A DNA stretch of 64,000 nt from Vespa crabro (GCF_910589235.1 NC_060968.1:5460021-5524020), one strand, 5' to 3'. Positions 1-12,983 are shown, numbered from the stretch's first letter. The notes: a model not told the origin generated them from the letters alone. Numbers and translations: made by a program.

Positions 1-2109
1 ACGGTATCCAGGATTTCGAGATACATTCTAGTCGGATTGAAGCGATTTTGAACTTTTTAAAAATAAACACGAATGTTTTCACGTGAAATGCGAGTTCGTG
101 GTATCGATGGAACGTCTTTTGTGAATAACTACTCTTCGATTTGGAATAGAATAGAATGCGATGCAAATTACATCGATCCATATCATTTGATATAATACAC
201 GGTAAACTGATATCTTCAGGAATTTGAAATCCTGCTATACCCAACGTGGTAGGCCAGAGAAGTCTGCCGTAGACACGAAGCCTCATCTAGTTTACCTTCT
301 GTCTGGCTTTGTAAACCGTGGTCGCACGTGTGCACACATATCATTGAGTGTGACTCGAAATCGAAGCAGCTCTGTAAACGTGACGCAGTACCATAACAAA
401 CTAGCGAAATCTTCGAGAAGCATCGCACGTTTCTTCGTAATTTTTTTATTATTAACCTTTTTCGTATTTGCTTTTCTTCTTCTTAAAAATTGACATTGAT
501 GGCCTTTTTTTCTTCGACAATAATCCTGTAGTCGTGTCACGTCTATCGCAATAGTAGAGTCGATAAAGATAAGTTAATTACATTAAATGGCGACACTTTT
601 GTCTTTATTTTATCCTAGCACGTTCGTCACAAATGCGACGCATCACTTTCGTTGACATTTGGCAAGAAGTGCGAAAACGTTCGAAGTCATATCTCGGATA
701 TGCGACAGGCTACCGGACAAAGTTTCTGTAATTTCTGTGAAATTCGCTCTGGATTGGGAACGCGATGATCGCAGAGGCGGGAAATTCGAATTCGCCAAAG
801 CCGATAGGATTTCACAGCTTTTCCACTAGCTGTATGATAGCGGGTACCTTCTGCACCATCTAACGGTATATTCTAGCCTCGAGAAGCGGCGAGCAGGCAG
901 AGAAAATCCAATTGGCGAATTCCTGGGCGTCACTGGACCGCGAAATGGGGTGGCGGGCGCGGCCGCAGCTACTTTCATCCCTAGGGCTTGGGTTCGTGGC
1001 GACGGTAGCTACCTTCGCTGGTGATGGTGCTCTTTCTAGAATGGTGTTGGTGCGAGATGCGAAAAGAGCTTATAAATCGCATACGTAACTCCTCCCATTC
1101 TCTCTGATGCCGGCTGGAAAGAAATTTCAGCTCTTATTTTAGAAAAATCTATCAGCTTCCTGCTTAATGTCAACCATCGCAACTTTAAAGAATATTCGCC
1201 TAGATTTGATATACGGTTCAAACGAAATATTAAGCGACAGCGCATGTCTGAAAGAAAGGCGAACTGTTCTCTTGAATCGAACAGAAGAGAGCTGCTTGGT
1301 TCTGCTCCATCTGGAAAGATGCTAGAATGGAGAACCTGGAGGGTAGATTGGGGATTCTTGGCTCCTTACCAAAGAGGGAAAGCCTCGAGTATCGGTAGCG
1401 AGTATAGTATCGTAGGAGTTGCCGATGGCTCGAAGATCGTGCTAAAGGTACTGCCAAAGAAGTCGGTGAGAACGTGAAAGGAAACGCAGTCTGTGAAAGA
1501 CCGGTAGCACATGGTCCTCCTATCTATTTGTACGCTTGGTGTCGTCGGGTCCTTGCGGTGACTGGATCGGCGTATTTACCTACATTGAATCTCTGCCAAC
1601 CTACAATTACCGGCTACCCATTCTTCCCTCAAACCCATGCAACCCTGCCTGCCGGCCAGCCCGTTCACTCGTTCGCTTTCTACGAGCCTCTATGCCAAAT
1701 TCACGAGGTTTGCGTGATGCCAGGTGGATCTGCATAAAGTGTTCACTCGAGGAATGTGTACGTGCTATTCGGACGATAGGCCAATTTCGTGATATTCTTG
1801 TCCAACCTCCACGATCCCACCTTCCAGTCGTTTGACCGGAACACTGACACGATCCGATTTTCCCGGAACAAACACGTTACCCTTGCTGAAAAATTGTGAC
1901 CCCGATCCCATCTGGTTACGAATCAAACTTAAAGTGGAAAATTCACTCGGAGCAATAAAGCATTTGAAAGAATGGCTTACGGGCAAATATTGTATCGTAA
2001 TATTGGTATCTCTTATCTACTATCGTCGAGTAGCCGATGCGAAATACACTTATCGAAAAGATATCGAGAGACGTTCTCGCTCTTCTAATCTTGAGCAAAG
2101 ATCGCTAGC

Positions 2110-2110
<1 letters not shown>

Positions 2111-2153
<43 letters not shown>
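2111..2153. repeat. (GA)n microsatellite
   Basis: Near-perfect GA dinucleotide tract with one AAA interruption near its start. Confidence 0.95.
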
Positions 2154-2155
<2 letters not shown>

Positions 2156-2855
2156 AGGCTCGTATCGGCCAGTTCTACGTTTTGATCATATCTACTGGCC
2201 AAAAATAAACTCTCGACGAGAGAACCAGCGAAAGGGGGTAGAAAACCAGAGAGATGGCAAAGTTCGATGCACGTAGCAAAACGATGCTCGATGAACGCAT
2301 TATCCACGCATCGTCAATTTATCCGCACGAACGAAATCGTGGAATTTCAACGCCTGGTTTTACCAAGAACCTTTAAAATATATGTAACATGTAGCTTAAA
2401 TAATACACGCACTTAACAACTCATAAAGTCATCGACGCTTGATCTTAGTTTCCGGCTCATTTTCCGAACACCCCTACCCCTTTCTTCATCTTAGTATTAA
2501 CGTGCCGCACCGTCTTGATTTCATTCAGCTCCAATTGTATAATCGCAAGCTGTTAATGACGTCGACAATGGTTGCTGTAGAAATTAAAACAAATATTTTC
2601 GCAGAGTTTCGAAGTTACGGCGTTAATAATTGAAAGGTTGTCTTGAATTTGACGTCGTTGTCGTCGGTCCGCATCTTCCTCGTAAAGTCGGTCGTGCTCG
2701 TTGGTTATTACCAACGGGAGAAAACTATTTCCTCCTTTTTCTCTGCGAATGAAAACCTTAAGAAAGAGCTTTGATGTTTCGAGCTTCTTGTAAACCCTGA
2801 TGCTTGTAATTAAGAGAAGGAAATGTTAAACAATTCCGACGTGTACGTACTTAGG

Positions 2856-2871
2856 TATATATATATATATA
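2856..2871. repeat. (TA)n microsatellite, short
   Basis: Eight TA units. Confidence 0.9.
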
Positions 2872-4996
2872 GATGAACGAAATAATATTCAAGGATGAAG
2901 ACGATTAAAGCGCAGCAATTGGACCAATCTTCACTCCCATACTTCTTTCAAAGAGTTGCTCGAGTAATTAGGCATGTTTCATGTATACTGCTCTTTGAAG
3001 TATACTCCGGGAAACTTTCGAAAAGAGCTTTTGATGGCACAGTTCGGTCTCTTCAGTATTTATCAATTTCACAAAGTAAAAAGTAAATCAGCATGAGAGT
3101 TAGCCTAAAGAATTATCTATTTTCTAAATGAAAATGCATTTATAGAGCGATGAATAATAAACTTGCGAATCTTGCCAAACACAAGTCTCGTCACATCATA
3201 CATTTTACTCAACTTTATTGTTACCTGTCGAAAACATGAGAGACTTTTTAGAAGGATAATGTTTAATAAATGGACAGCTTCACGAGTTTGCCCATCGTGT
3301 CTTTCGTTGCTTCGAGTTATATCTCAGATCATTTTCAGCCTTGAGGGGATCGAGAAAGAAGGATATCATAGGAGGGAGGGAGGTTTTAAAGCAAAACGAA
3401 TCGCCGTCGATACACCTCCATACGCGGCCAGCATGCGAAATCCTTTCGCACGCGATACGTGGATACACTATCGAGCCGGCTAGTTTTGAAATTGCTGCGA
3501 GGAGGAATTATTTCTCCTCGTTTCCCACGAGCTATACAACCCTCCTTATCTCGCGCAACGAGGCTACATGGGATGTATACGGCGAAACGAATCAGGAACG
3601 ATTTCTTCGCGGACGTTATTTTATTTATCGCGATCGTGCACTCGTGATAAAGTTTCGCAGATCTTTGTTCCCGAGAAATTCATTCTAGACGTCGATTCGA
3701 GCTTATGGAAACTAAATGCTAAAGACCTCCTATAAAATCATCATCTCTGTCGTCTTCTCTTTTGCTTCCTTTTTTTCTCTCTCTTTTTTTCTTTCTTTTT
3801 TTTTTTTCATAATTAAAAATAAAAAATTATTAATGCGAACTACGTTCTTGCAATTGTTTTCAAAATATACCATAATCATTTCCAGACGAATCGTAAATTG
3901 TTTATAGATATTCACGAAGTTGGAAGGCAAGAAAGAAATCGTTTCGGCGAAGGCCGGCATGGAGTCGATTCAGAAAATACAAGCGTACGCTCGATAAATT
4001 TGCCCGCGTTTTCTGCATCTTTTAGCGAACGGCACGTGTTCGAAAGGCTCCGCTCTGTCAAGACTACAATACACGTTAGCCTTCGAACAGATCGTTGTAG
4101 TAGCGCGTCGTAGTCGGCCTGGCGACGTTCGGAATTGTCGGTATTTGTCAGGAGTCGACGACGCAGAGTAATGCGGTGACTCGTTCCGAATCGAAACTAT
4201 CGTCGAAGAACTTGAATTCTGATAGCGTCGTCGTCGTTCCCAAACGTTTCCGATCAGTCCAAGGATCAAACTTGGAATCGCTTTAATGACATGGCTCCGG
4301 AGCATTCCAAAATGATCGCCGAAACCATTCCGGAATGATTATATTGACCGGGGATAGGTGCCTTATCCTTGACGTTAAGTGTCCTTTATTTATAATTAAT
4401 TACACTCCTTTCTTTCATTTGTAAGATTGTAGGACTGTCCTAAAGAAATCACTACAAAAAGGAGTTCTACTCGAATTACATATTATAGGGTTCATCCTTG
4501 GTATACGCTTCTTTGTCTACATTTACGTTAGAAGGAAAGGACTGCTGAAAGACTACGTGCTCGTGATTATTTAAACGGTTACGAGTCTTTCGAGCGATAT
4601 AATTTCTTCAATATTTTAGCTCCCACCGGAGAACGGAGCGCCGGCCGCTAAAAGACCACCCACCGAAGGTTGGCAGACTTCCACGTCGTCACCGCAAAAC
4701 TCCTTCATCCGGGAATGGCGCGGCACCAGTGATGTCGAGAAAACCGCGCCATTTCGCATGCATAATACATTCTAATAGTCCTCCTTCTACCCTCACCATC
4801 CCCGTATTCTCGACTCTTCCCACTTCTCTTTTGCTGCCAACGAACGCAACGAATCAGCCCGATCGCGGGCCGAGAAGAAAACCCACGGTCGACTGATACT
4901 TTCGTTTCTTTCTTTCTCCCTTTCTTTTCCTATTAAAATTCGTTTTCGACATCAAACCTTTGCCTTCATAATCTTCTTCCGAACTTGTTCTTTCAG

Positions 4997-5108
4997 AAAG
5001 AGAGATAGAGAAAGTGCAAAGTCGATTGGCACTCTAAATTTGGTCAATGGACTGATTAAGAACTACGATGGAAAAAACTACTTAGTTCGGCAAGGGAACG
5101 TTTCGTAA
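4997..5108 (+). other. Candidate terminal coding exon
   Basis: A long pyrimidine-rich stretch (from about 4905) ends in GTTCTTTCAG at 4996. The sequence after it is open in phase 1 for 36 codons, ending in TAA at 5106-5108, with a non-repetitive C-terminal part such as GTLNLVNGLIKNYDGKNYLV. There is no in-frame ATG, so it could only be a downstream exon. An ORF of this length is not rare by chance. Confidence 0.18.
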
Positions 5109-5263
5109 TTCTTATTTCTATCATAAAAAAAAAAAAAGAAAGATATTAAAAAACCGCAAAGAAAACAGTAAGAAAGCCTTACTCGAGCAGCTCTTCCGTG
5201 GCACTCAACATCCAACGGGAGAGCAATTTCCTCTCACCACGGTTGTTGCCTCTTAACGAGATG

Positions 5264-5290
5264 AAGAGAGAGAGAGAGAGAAAGAGAGAA
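5264..5290. repeat. (GA)n microsatellite
   Basis: AG dinucleotide tract with an AAAG interruption near the end. Confidence 0.9.
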
Positions 5291-6204
5291 AACTAGAGCG
5301 AGTGTGAGATGTGGATAGCGAGGTAGAATGAGACTAAAGGCGAGAGTGAAAGAGGGACGATGGGACAGATTCGTGGGAAGAGAGGGAAACTTTTAATTGA
5401 ATAGTAGGATGCCACGTCTCCTGTGATGTTAGAGCATACCAGCTGGAAAATCAATTGGATATCGGAGATTACGACGTGAGGGCTTTGCTGATTCGACCTC
5501 AAAAGTCCGAAGAAGCGAGAAGCACCAGAGAGCCTTACAGTTACTCGGAAGGCTTCGGTCATTGATCCGCACGTAAGGTACACGACTGATACTTATTTTA
5601 TTGACACTACAAACTTGCCCCCCTCTACTATATCGAAAGAGAGCGATACGTGGCTCCTCGGCCGGTCGAGCTTTCCTTCTCGCACGAACGACGATCGATA
5701 CTTTTTCACTGGTTGCACCTAAGTCAAGATAAAAGCGAATATCGTTGAAATTTTCACGACGTGACGACCGTCTTCTTTGGCCTCTTGCCTCGATCTGAGT
5801 CTTTGTGGTAAACGATAGTATGGATTCTGAAAAGTTGAAATAAAAACGTAAATATCCTCTCTGTTAGCCGCAGGTAAATATTTTCTTTTTTCTTCTCGTA
5901 TTTGTATCGAAGCAACCTTCGCGTGACATCTGGTCTACTCGTACGGCGTGTTTTGATGAATAATACAATAGAACAACAATATCCTCTCGCGTTAGTCTTC
6001 CCCAACCGAACGATAATGGTTCGAGGGTGGGGGAAAGAGATAGCTCGTTCCTATTACGATGTCTCCATTTGGTAATATCTCCGTGGAGAGCGCGGTACAC
6101 CATCTGGCAAGGTTAATAGCTGACTCTCTTAGGCGAACGACCCAACGTAACCCTGAGACGCGCAGAGTATCTATGCATTCGCCGGGATGATGTCGTATAC
6201 ATAA

Positions 6205-6263
6205 GTGTGCGTGTGTGTGCGCGTGTGTGTGTGCGTGTGTGTGTGTGCGTGTGTGTGCGTGTG
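6205..6263. repeat. (GT)n/(GC) tract, perfectly alternating purine-pyrimidine
   Basis: 59 bases of GT units with scattered GC units keep strict purine-pyrimidine alternation, the pattern that favours left-handed Z-DNA under negative supercoiling. Confidence 0.9.
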
Positions 6264-6446
6264 GTGGATACCTGTGCGCACGCTTACACTAAGGCACACG
6301 GTTACATGGTGTGTAAAGTCGTTGCACAGCGTATTCGGTACTCTTGAACGCGTTGAGCACAGTCATGGTCCTCGGGGACTCCCGGAAGATGCGCCTAGTG
6401 TGAGAAGGGAAGAGGGACGTGGTGAGGATAAGACTGAAGGAGGTAT

Positions 6447-6475
6447 GAGAGAGATAGAGAGAGAGAGAGAGAGAG
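6447..6475. repeat. (GA)n microsatellite
   Basis: GA tract with one TA interruption. Confidence 0.9.
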
Positions 6476-7638
6476 TGGGAGAGGGAAAGAGGCAAAGACG
6501 GCTGTAGGAAGGATCCCATGGGAATCCTCTAAATTTAATATAGAGTCAATTGGAGATAACCTAATAAAATTGCTGCCGTCCGGAGCTACGACTCGAGCGG
6601 ATTCTCGTCCTCTCTACCCAGCTCTAAGCGGCTGAGAAATCACCCGAGCTGCAACGTTAAACAGCGTCGACTAGAAATCGAACGAAAAACTTTATCCTTT
6701 TAACGTTAGACTTTAACTCTTTATAAGATTGTCTCGTTCGCATATAAACGATCATGTAGTTTTTATTTTTTTTTCTCTTATGCGTGCTCGATACTACGAA
6801 TATCAATGGCGTATTTTACGGTTTAACACGTTTTACGATTAGATCGCATGTTAAGTTTCTTCCCTTTTACTCTGTCGCACGATAATATAATTAAAATAGC
6901 GCAAATCTAGATGGCACGATTAACGCACAGACCACGTTGCTTTTTATATATTGCACATTATACGGAATTTGAACCGACAGTGAGAAGAAAATATTTAAAT
7001 GTAAAAGTAATATCTTGTGTTAGTAAAATTTACATTAGAAAAATTACTACCGATAGTAACGTTATATTCGCCTACAGATCTCCGTCGTAAGTGGATTCTG
7101 TAATGGACACATATGTATGTATGTCATTATATATCATAAGGACGTTTCGCGTTTCTTCCCTTGATTCACGGTAGTTCCTCAGGATTATTTATTCGACAGG
7201 TTTCTGTGGGACTTGTAGTTCCGGCAAAACCGGATACCGCCTACGGTAATGCACCCAGCTGCTGACGTGGACGGTGTGTGCGTATATGTCTATGTGAGTG
7301 AGAGGGAGGGAGAGTCGGGATGAAATAGGGGGAAAAAGAACTGAATAAAACACGAAATAGCAGTTAGCGAAGAAAAATACGTTGCTTCACGAAGCGTTGA
7401 GTTATTCTCTCTGTCGCGAGTTCAAAGCCATAGCCGAACACTCGGCATTACCTTTGTACTCGGTATCGAGAGACAAAGAGAGAGTGAGAGGGGAGAGGGA
7501 GAGGAAGGTAGGGAAAAGAGAGAGACAGAGTTTGCACACCCGCACGCACGTCCATGTTCACCTTACTTTTTTCACGATCATGGAACCTCCGCTGTCGCGA
7601 GCAATAAAGTTTTTGGCCGAAAGCTTGCGCTACCATGG

Positions 7639-7656
7639 TGACGTCACGTGCATGCA
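7639..7656. promoter_or_regulatory. Nested CRE / E-box / TGCATGCA palindromes
   Basis: TGACGTCACGTGCATGCA contains a full CRE (TGACGTCA), a CACGTG E-box sharing two bases with it, and a TGCATGCA palindrome sharing two bases with the E-box. CREs bind bZIP factors and CACGTG binds bHLH factors such as those of the clock or Myc families. Overlap of three palindromes suggests a composite regulatory site. Confidence 0.35.
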
Positions 7657-7918
7657 GCAGCAGTAACAGCCTTCCACATTCGTATTATTACAGTCTCTGC
7701 TTTAAATCCCTACACGGACCGTCCAAAAATTTCCATTTTTCAGCAGTTCTAATCGGGCTACGTTCTTTCAGGATAAAAAGATTTTCCCCGTAGAAATGCG
7801 TGCGAGAGAACTGTCAGGTGTATGAATACGTACGTGCACGTACGTGTTTCTGTATCTGGTGCGTGTCGACTTAGGATCTAGCGTGATTAATGGACTTTAC
7901 CGGGTTAAAGAAAGAAAG

Positions 7919-7942
7919 AAAAAAAAAAAAAAAAAAAAAAAA
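7919..7942. repeat. Poly-A run (about 24)
   Basis: Preceded by AAAG units. No upstream coding sequence or AATAAA suggests a retroposed cDNA. Confidence 0.9.
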
Positions 7943-10106
7943 CGTGAGTTTAATAAGAGTGATCATTATGGTATTGTAAATGCAAGAGAGCCAAGCATTC
8001 ATAAAGTTCCAAGCGCGGAAGGTTTCATTTTAAAGAATTTTTTCCGGAAGCCTCGATAGTAATCCAATTCTTTTAACGTACTCTAAGAGGTACGGCGATT
8101 TAAAGGGAGGATTTACAACGCTTTAGAAGCAACGCACTTCAGGTTGAACGTTGGTGGTCTAGCGCATTATGACGTACTGATCGATCAGTGCGTGCGGAAT
8201 AGGCTGCGTGTTTGTTAGCTCACCAGCTCGCTTCGCCATAAGGACGTTCGCATTCTCGACGCATTGCGTGTACGGTTATACTAATCCCTGCGGTGCACAG
8301 CCCCTTTCTCGGACGATAAGCTCGCCGACGCCTCGTACTTCGTGCTGGAGACTCTTTGTCTATAACTGAAACTATCTGAATATGCGCCTTATCGTTACGG
8401 GATATACCTATTATGTATTCCCATGGATTTCGTTCCACTTGATGATGTTTCCACGAGTACGTTCACCTGGTATTTCGTCGAGCAATACTCTCAAGAATGA
8501 TTTTAACCTGCTCTCGTAATATACATCACGAACGATTTCTCATCGTATATCCGTAGAAAGAAAATGGAAGAGGGTGAAATCCGTAAAAAGGTCGGAAATT
8601 GGGAACGCGTGCGCGATTACTGAGCGAGCTTCGAGCACACTCCTCCTCTCTGATGGTTGATGGCACACGCATGCATTCCGTGGCTTATGTAAGTAGGCTT
8701 TTCAATATCATACGACGCAGACAGACGCTCTGTATTACCAAGGGTATCTGCAATCTTTGTTCAAGATTGCTATTGTACTCGCGCGATAAGAGAGATCTCT
8801 GGTTATGTGTCCATTAGGGGCTTATTGCTCCCTATTATGCTCCACGTATGTCCCTAAGTGATATTTCGTGGTCTACTAGGAAAATGTTCGGTCGATAATA
8901 AAGTTCCTTTTAAAAATCCTTCATAAAGAATATCCGAGACGTTAATGCTATCTATATAATTCCCCGTCAAATTATTTAACACCATATCGTAGAACGTAAA
9001 AAGATGATAGTTTTGGCACGAATATTGCAAAAAGAGCTGGGAGCACGATCGTTATTCGTTAAAATGTTAGAGAACTAGCTACTAGGATAGGGAGGGTAGT
9101 GACAGGGTATTAAAAGATTCATAAATTCGGGCTACCGTTCGATTTTTGCTGAAATTTTTGCGTGTACCTGTTACATAGCTTTTTATTAACAGCCGTTCTC
9201 TCATGGTACGCGTGTTGGCACTCCGACGATGTGTACCAGTGACGAGGTATCCTCATTGCTAGCGAGCAACCGAGCAACCCCTTCCCCATCATTTACCAGC
9301 ACCACTACTGTCACCACTGCCGCCATCATTTACCCTATACCGACTGCCCCCGGTTTAATTGCACATTATAGGTGTCGGTTATGTGCCGTTTCCAGCAAAT
9401 ACGCAGATAAATATTCATAAATATTTGCACCTCGGTATATCGGGAAAACATTTCGCTAGCGCGCATTGTCAGCACGAGGATTACCGATTTTCCAATGGAT
9501 ATACTCGCTTTTACACTATCCCAAATTACACTCTCGTACTTTTAAGATTATAAATTTTGCTAATGCTAAACATTCTCGCAGCTGTAAATGATAGAAAAGA
9601 TTATTCGTATCGAAGCTCGAGTTTAATACTCGATATCCGTTCGCTAATGAAATAGCCAAACGAAACGTGGTTCTAGGCCCTGGCACTAGTAACTCGGCAA
9701 GTTAGAATAACGTTCGAGTCTGCAGCTGTAGGTGCAACGATTAAATATCTCATTGATTCATATCTCTGCTTCGCATACAAATGCGCCAGCTACGGTATTT
9801 CTAATTTATGGAGTTGCTTTTGCAATGGTAATGCACTTGTAAATCGCGGGAACACGTACTAGGATCGCGTACCGGTTCATCCGGGCGATTCCAGTTGTAG
9901 GATGTGACTTGAATACAGGGTTCATGATTCCTCTAGCGTAAACGATCACGAGAACTTTGGGCCGGATTCTTGCTTGAATTTACTACGCGGCTTATCACGC
10001 GATCCTTTTAAGATCATATTTTTTTATCTCTTAAAACTATTATCGCACCTTCTTAAAGATTTTCTTACAAATCTCAATGTTTTCAATGCTAACTACTTTT
10101 GTTTGG

Positions 10107-10140
10107 TTTTTTTTTTTTTTTTTTTTTTTCTTCTTTTTTT
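10107..10140. repeat. Poly-T run with few C
   Basis: 23 T then TTCTTC-like interruptions. The predicted poly-Phe peptides in this area are readings of this run. Confidence 0.9.
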
Positions 10141-10671
10141 TCCCTTTTTTCAATTCAATATTTTTCATATACGGATATTTTTTCAATATGTACCATAGAA
10201 GGACACGTGTTCCGATATCTCCGGAATCTGAGAATCTTGCCTTTCTCTTCCATTTTCGATTCGTTAGATAGCCGGACAGAGATTAATATTATCAAGAAAC
10301 AATTTGCGGCTCGAAGTACAGTACTTTCGCATTACAAGTTAGATTGCGAGGATTGTAACGTAGTCTCTACGTGTCCCATCAACAACGTTTGTAGTCAGAA
10401 TGGAGAACTATGCGGCATGTTGGGAGCGTTCATGGATAAATGTGCGTGCGCGCAAGGCTAACCAAAGGGAGATACAGAAGGGAGACGACGTCGTGCGTCG
10501 CTCCCATTGCGTGTCTGCAGGTGTTTCGTGGACACGCTCACGACGATGGGGCTTACTGTCGACATAACGCGAGGACAATAAGTATAATTATAATAAAACC
10601 GGACAGCCACGAAATGCAAACTCTCATATACGTATGGCTAACCAATGGACTTTTTTGAGTACGCACACACA

Positions 10672-10682
10672 GACGTCACGTG
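10672..10682. promoter_or_regulatory. Second composite GACGTCACGTG site
   Basis: GACGTCACGTG repeats the CRE-like/E-box overlap seen 3 kb upstream at 7640-7650, in a different flank. A repeat of the same 11-base composite within 3.1 kb supports, but does not prove, a regulatory role. Confidence 0.28.
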
Positions 10683-11745
10683 CTAGTTCTCGCTGTGTTG
10701 GTAATTAAACTGTGAATCCGCATAAGAAAAAAGAAAAATAACTTTTTTCTTCTTTAGTGACATATACACTTTTTATAACAATTTTGAATCATTACGTGTT
10801 ATTTGCCTCGGAATTGCACTAAATCGCATGACCTGGGGAAACATTTAGCTTTTAAAAAGATCTAGAGATAGCGAGAGAGTTAACAATAGTCGGCTATTTC
10901 GAATTGATCGGGCCACGTTTTTATATTGTAAAGTATACTTCTTTAAGTTGTTGTGTCTATTCGTGAATATCTTGATAGAGGAAATTGTACGAAGTTTTTT
11001 TGTAGACGAAAAAGAAAACCTTGTAATAAATTTTCTTTAATTATATTTTTTTTACTTCATAGTTCATAGAACTTTGACGAGGAGCTAACCTGGCGTTACT
11101 ATAAAATTTGAGAAAATTCATTCTATGCGTCGTGTCTGTATCACTGAGTTTCTGACGTATTATTCCGTTTTGTATTGTGTTCAGACCCCTCTCGTTCTTC
11201 ATTTACCCCATGGCTCGCTTGATTTCCATTTTATTTTGCCTTATCTTTCGGCGTTACCCCAACGTCATTGAAGAAAATAAAGTGTTCCCTCTTATTCTCC
11301 TCTTTAAACACCCCCTACAGCTGCTCGTAAGACTCTGATTAAAATTTTCCCGATATTAAACGATGACGTGTAACGTAGAGTAAATTTATTCGCTCTTCAA
11401 TATCCGCGTTTACGACGAAAGGAAAACAAAGAATGAAAGTCGAACGACATCAATGTTTTCGCTTGCTGTCACCTTGCTCTTCTTCTTGACCTTTACCAGG
11501 CTATTTACAATTTTTCGAATACCGCACGATGACGCAAGTCCCTGCAATATTCACAATGCCAAATGGGTGACTCATTCTTCGTCGCACGGAAATTCCCAAA
11601 TTACCCATATACTACTTGAATCATCGGCCTTCTTTCAAGTAATAAACGATAACCAAAGCGAATAATCTTATCGCATGTTTCACGAACGACTTAACTTTGT
11701 AAATCTTATATGAAAAATGTTTATGAACGTAAATATAACGTGTAT

Positions 11746-11770
11746 ATTTTTTTTTCTGTTTCAGGTAAGC
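11746..11770 (+). promoter_or_regulatory. Candidate recursive-splicing (ratchet) site
   Basis: A T-rich tract with one C runs directly into CTGTTTCAG|GTAAGC, with the acceptor AG at 11763-11764 and a consensus donor starting at 11765. This head-to-tail 3'/5' splice site with no exon between is the known form of zero-length ratchet points in long insect introns. A second donor (AAAG|GTAGTA) at 11819 would define the downstream helper exon expected for such sites. If real, the plus strand here is inside a long intron. Confidence 0.45.
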
Positions 11771-11818
11771 ACATTAGTTTTTCTGCAAGACTTTGACGAC
11801 GATTTTATCCCGACAAAG
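11765..11818 (+). other. Candidate 54-bp exon or ratchet-associated helper exon
   Basis: The segment lies between the strong acceptor TTTTTCTGTTTCAG and the donor GTAGTA. It is exactly 18 codons and open in phase 0, reading VSTLVFLQDFDDDFIPTK, an acidic non-repetitive peptide. It could be a cassette micro-exon of a larger gene whose other exons lie outside the window, or an unused helper exon of the recursive site. I do not recognise the peptide. Confidence 0.3.
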
Positions 11819-11960
11819 GTAGTAATAATTTTCCATAGCTCATTTTCCATTCCTACAATGTATTTTTGATAATGCATATTAAAATCGCTTAAACCGCGAC
11901 ACGCATTTATCTTAATGTTAAACTTAGTTTATGAAAATGATTGTCTATTTCTTCCGCTAG

Positions 11961-12000
11961 TTTTTTGTTTTTTCTTTTTTTTTTTTTTTTTTTTTGTTTT
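11961..12000. repeat. Poly-T run with G/C interruptions
   Basis: T tract of about 40 bases with three non-T bases, about 140 bp after the candidate ratchet exon. Confidence 0.9.
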
Positions 12001-12907
12001 TTCGAGTAATTTAGAATATTTAGAGATGGTAAAGAAAGTGTAGTAGATGAGAAACACCAGGCACGTTGTTCTGGTATATACGATAACTCCCTTGGGTGGC
12101 CGGATCTCTTTCGATGTAACACAACGCGCCGAAAAAGCGGTCATCTCACGCCGTGAATATTAATGAGTTTCGCGCGGTAAGAAGGGGAGTTGGTTGGTAG
12201 CTAGGCGAAGGAACAGCAAGAAGGGTTGATGGCATTCTAGTCCAGCGCGTGGACACCCTTTAACACGCTCCTAGAGTGAATGCTGACTCATCTCTACAGC
12301 ATGTCTATTCGGACAAGTTGAGAATTTGGTCCTTTGCTAACTCCGAAAAGCTTTCTCCTCTTTCTTTGTCTTGATATTTGGCTTGACCCCGGTAAATCGT
12401 CGATTTTGTGTGAAGATCAGGTCGAGAAGTGAATGGTTTCGAAAACCATTAAGAGCTTTATTTGATCCGGTATAATACAACAAGACTCTCCCTATGGTCC
12501 AGTGGAATTTTATGATCGTGCTCGCAAGGTGTGGACTTTGAAAAATTATGAAATCTCTCGTCGTTGAGATACGAGGATCGGCCAGGCGCTTTCAATGGAA
12601 ATCCCGCTAACCAGCACTCTTTTCCCTCTTCGGCATTTGCTGAAATCGCGATTCGCGGCCGTTATCGAATTCTTTTTGCAGTTTTAATGAATTATCCATA
12701 GCCGCAGGATTGAAAAGGACTTCCGGACAATTACGGCGAGCGGTAGGCAGGACGAGAGAAAGGCAGAGAAAGAAAGAAAGAGAAGATTCGTCGAGTCGGC
12801 CTCGAAGGGGGATAGGGACGAGCGTGGGTAGAAGCAAATGCCGCACTGCATCACGGGAAACGCGCAGACAATGGCGTCGAGCATACTCCATTAATGCGAA
12901 GATCAAA

Positions 12908-12983
12908 TCTCTCTCTCTCTCTCTCTCTTTCCCTCCCTCCCTTTCTCCTTTTCTCTCTCTCTCTCTCTCTCTCCCTTTTTCTC
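12908..12983. repeat. (CT)n tract, interrupted
   Basis: Two CT blocks separated by CCCTCCCTCCCTTT. First of a series of CT-oriented tracts up to 19.2 kb. Confidence 0.95.

Larger units (their letters stand above)
1..4996. other. Non-coding stretch, no gene recognised
   Basis: AT-rich sequence with a CpG-rich patch at about 880-1030 that includes a NotI site (959-966) and looks more like a regulatory island than coding DNA. Predicted frames here are short and unconvincing. Repeats are listed separately. Confidence 0.6.
5109..11745. other. Non-coding stretch, no gene recognised
   Basis: Holds a Z-prone GT tract, GA tracts, poly-A and poly-T runs and the two CRE/E-box composites. All open frames are short or come from low-complexity DNA. 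Nothing supports a structural RNA. Confidence 0.6.

Noticed and set aside
1244..1477. Kinase-like end ADGSKIVLKVLPKK followed by a possible GTACTG donor
   Set aside because: Only the last dozen residues are suggestive; the glycine-rich loop and upstream exon signals are missing, and the opposite strand is equally open.
6291..6311. Sequence TAAGGCACACGGTTACATGG resembling the start of mature miR-124
   Set aside because: It matches the first eight bases and a few later ones only. The seed is followed by several mismatches to a miRNA that is almost invariant in animals, and I see no clear hairpin partner.
10099..10461. 120-codon ORF with a Cys-rich end
   Set aside because: Starts in the poly-T run (poly-Phe) with no splice or promoter support. 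The cysteine spacing matches no family I know.
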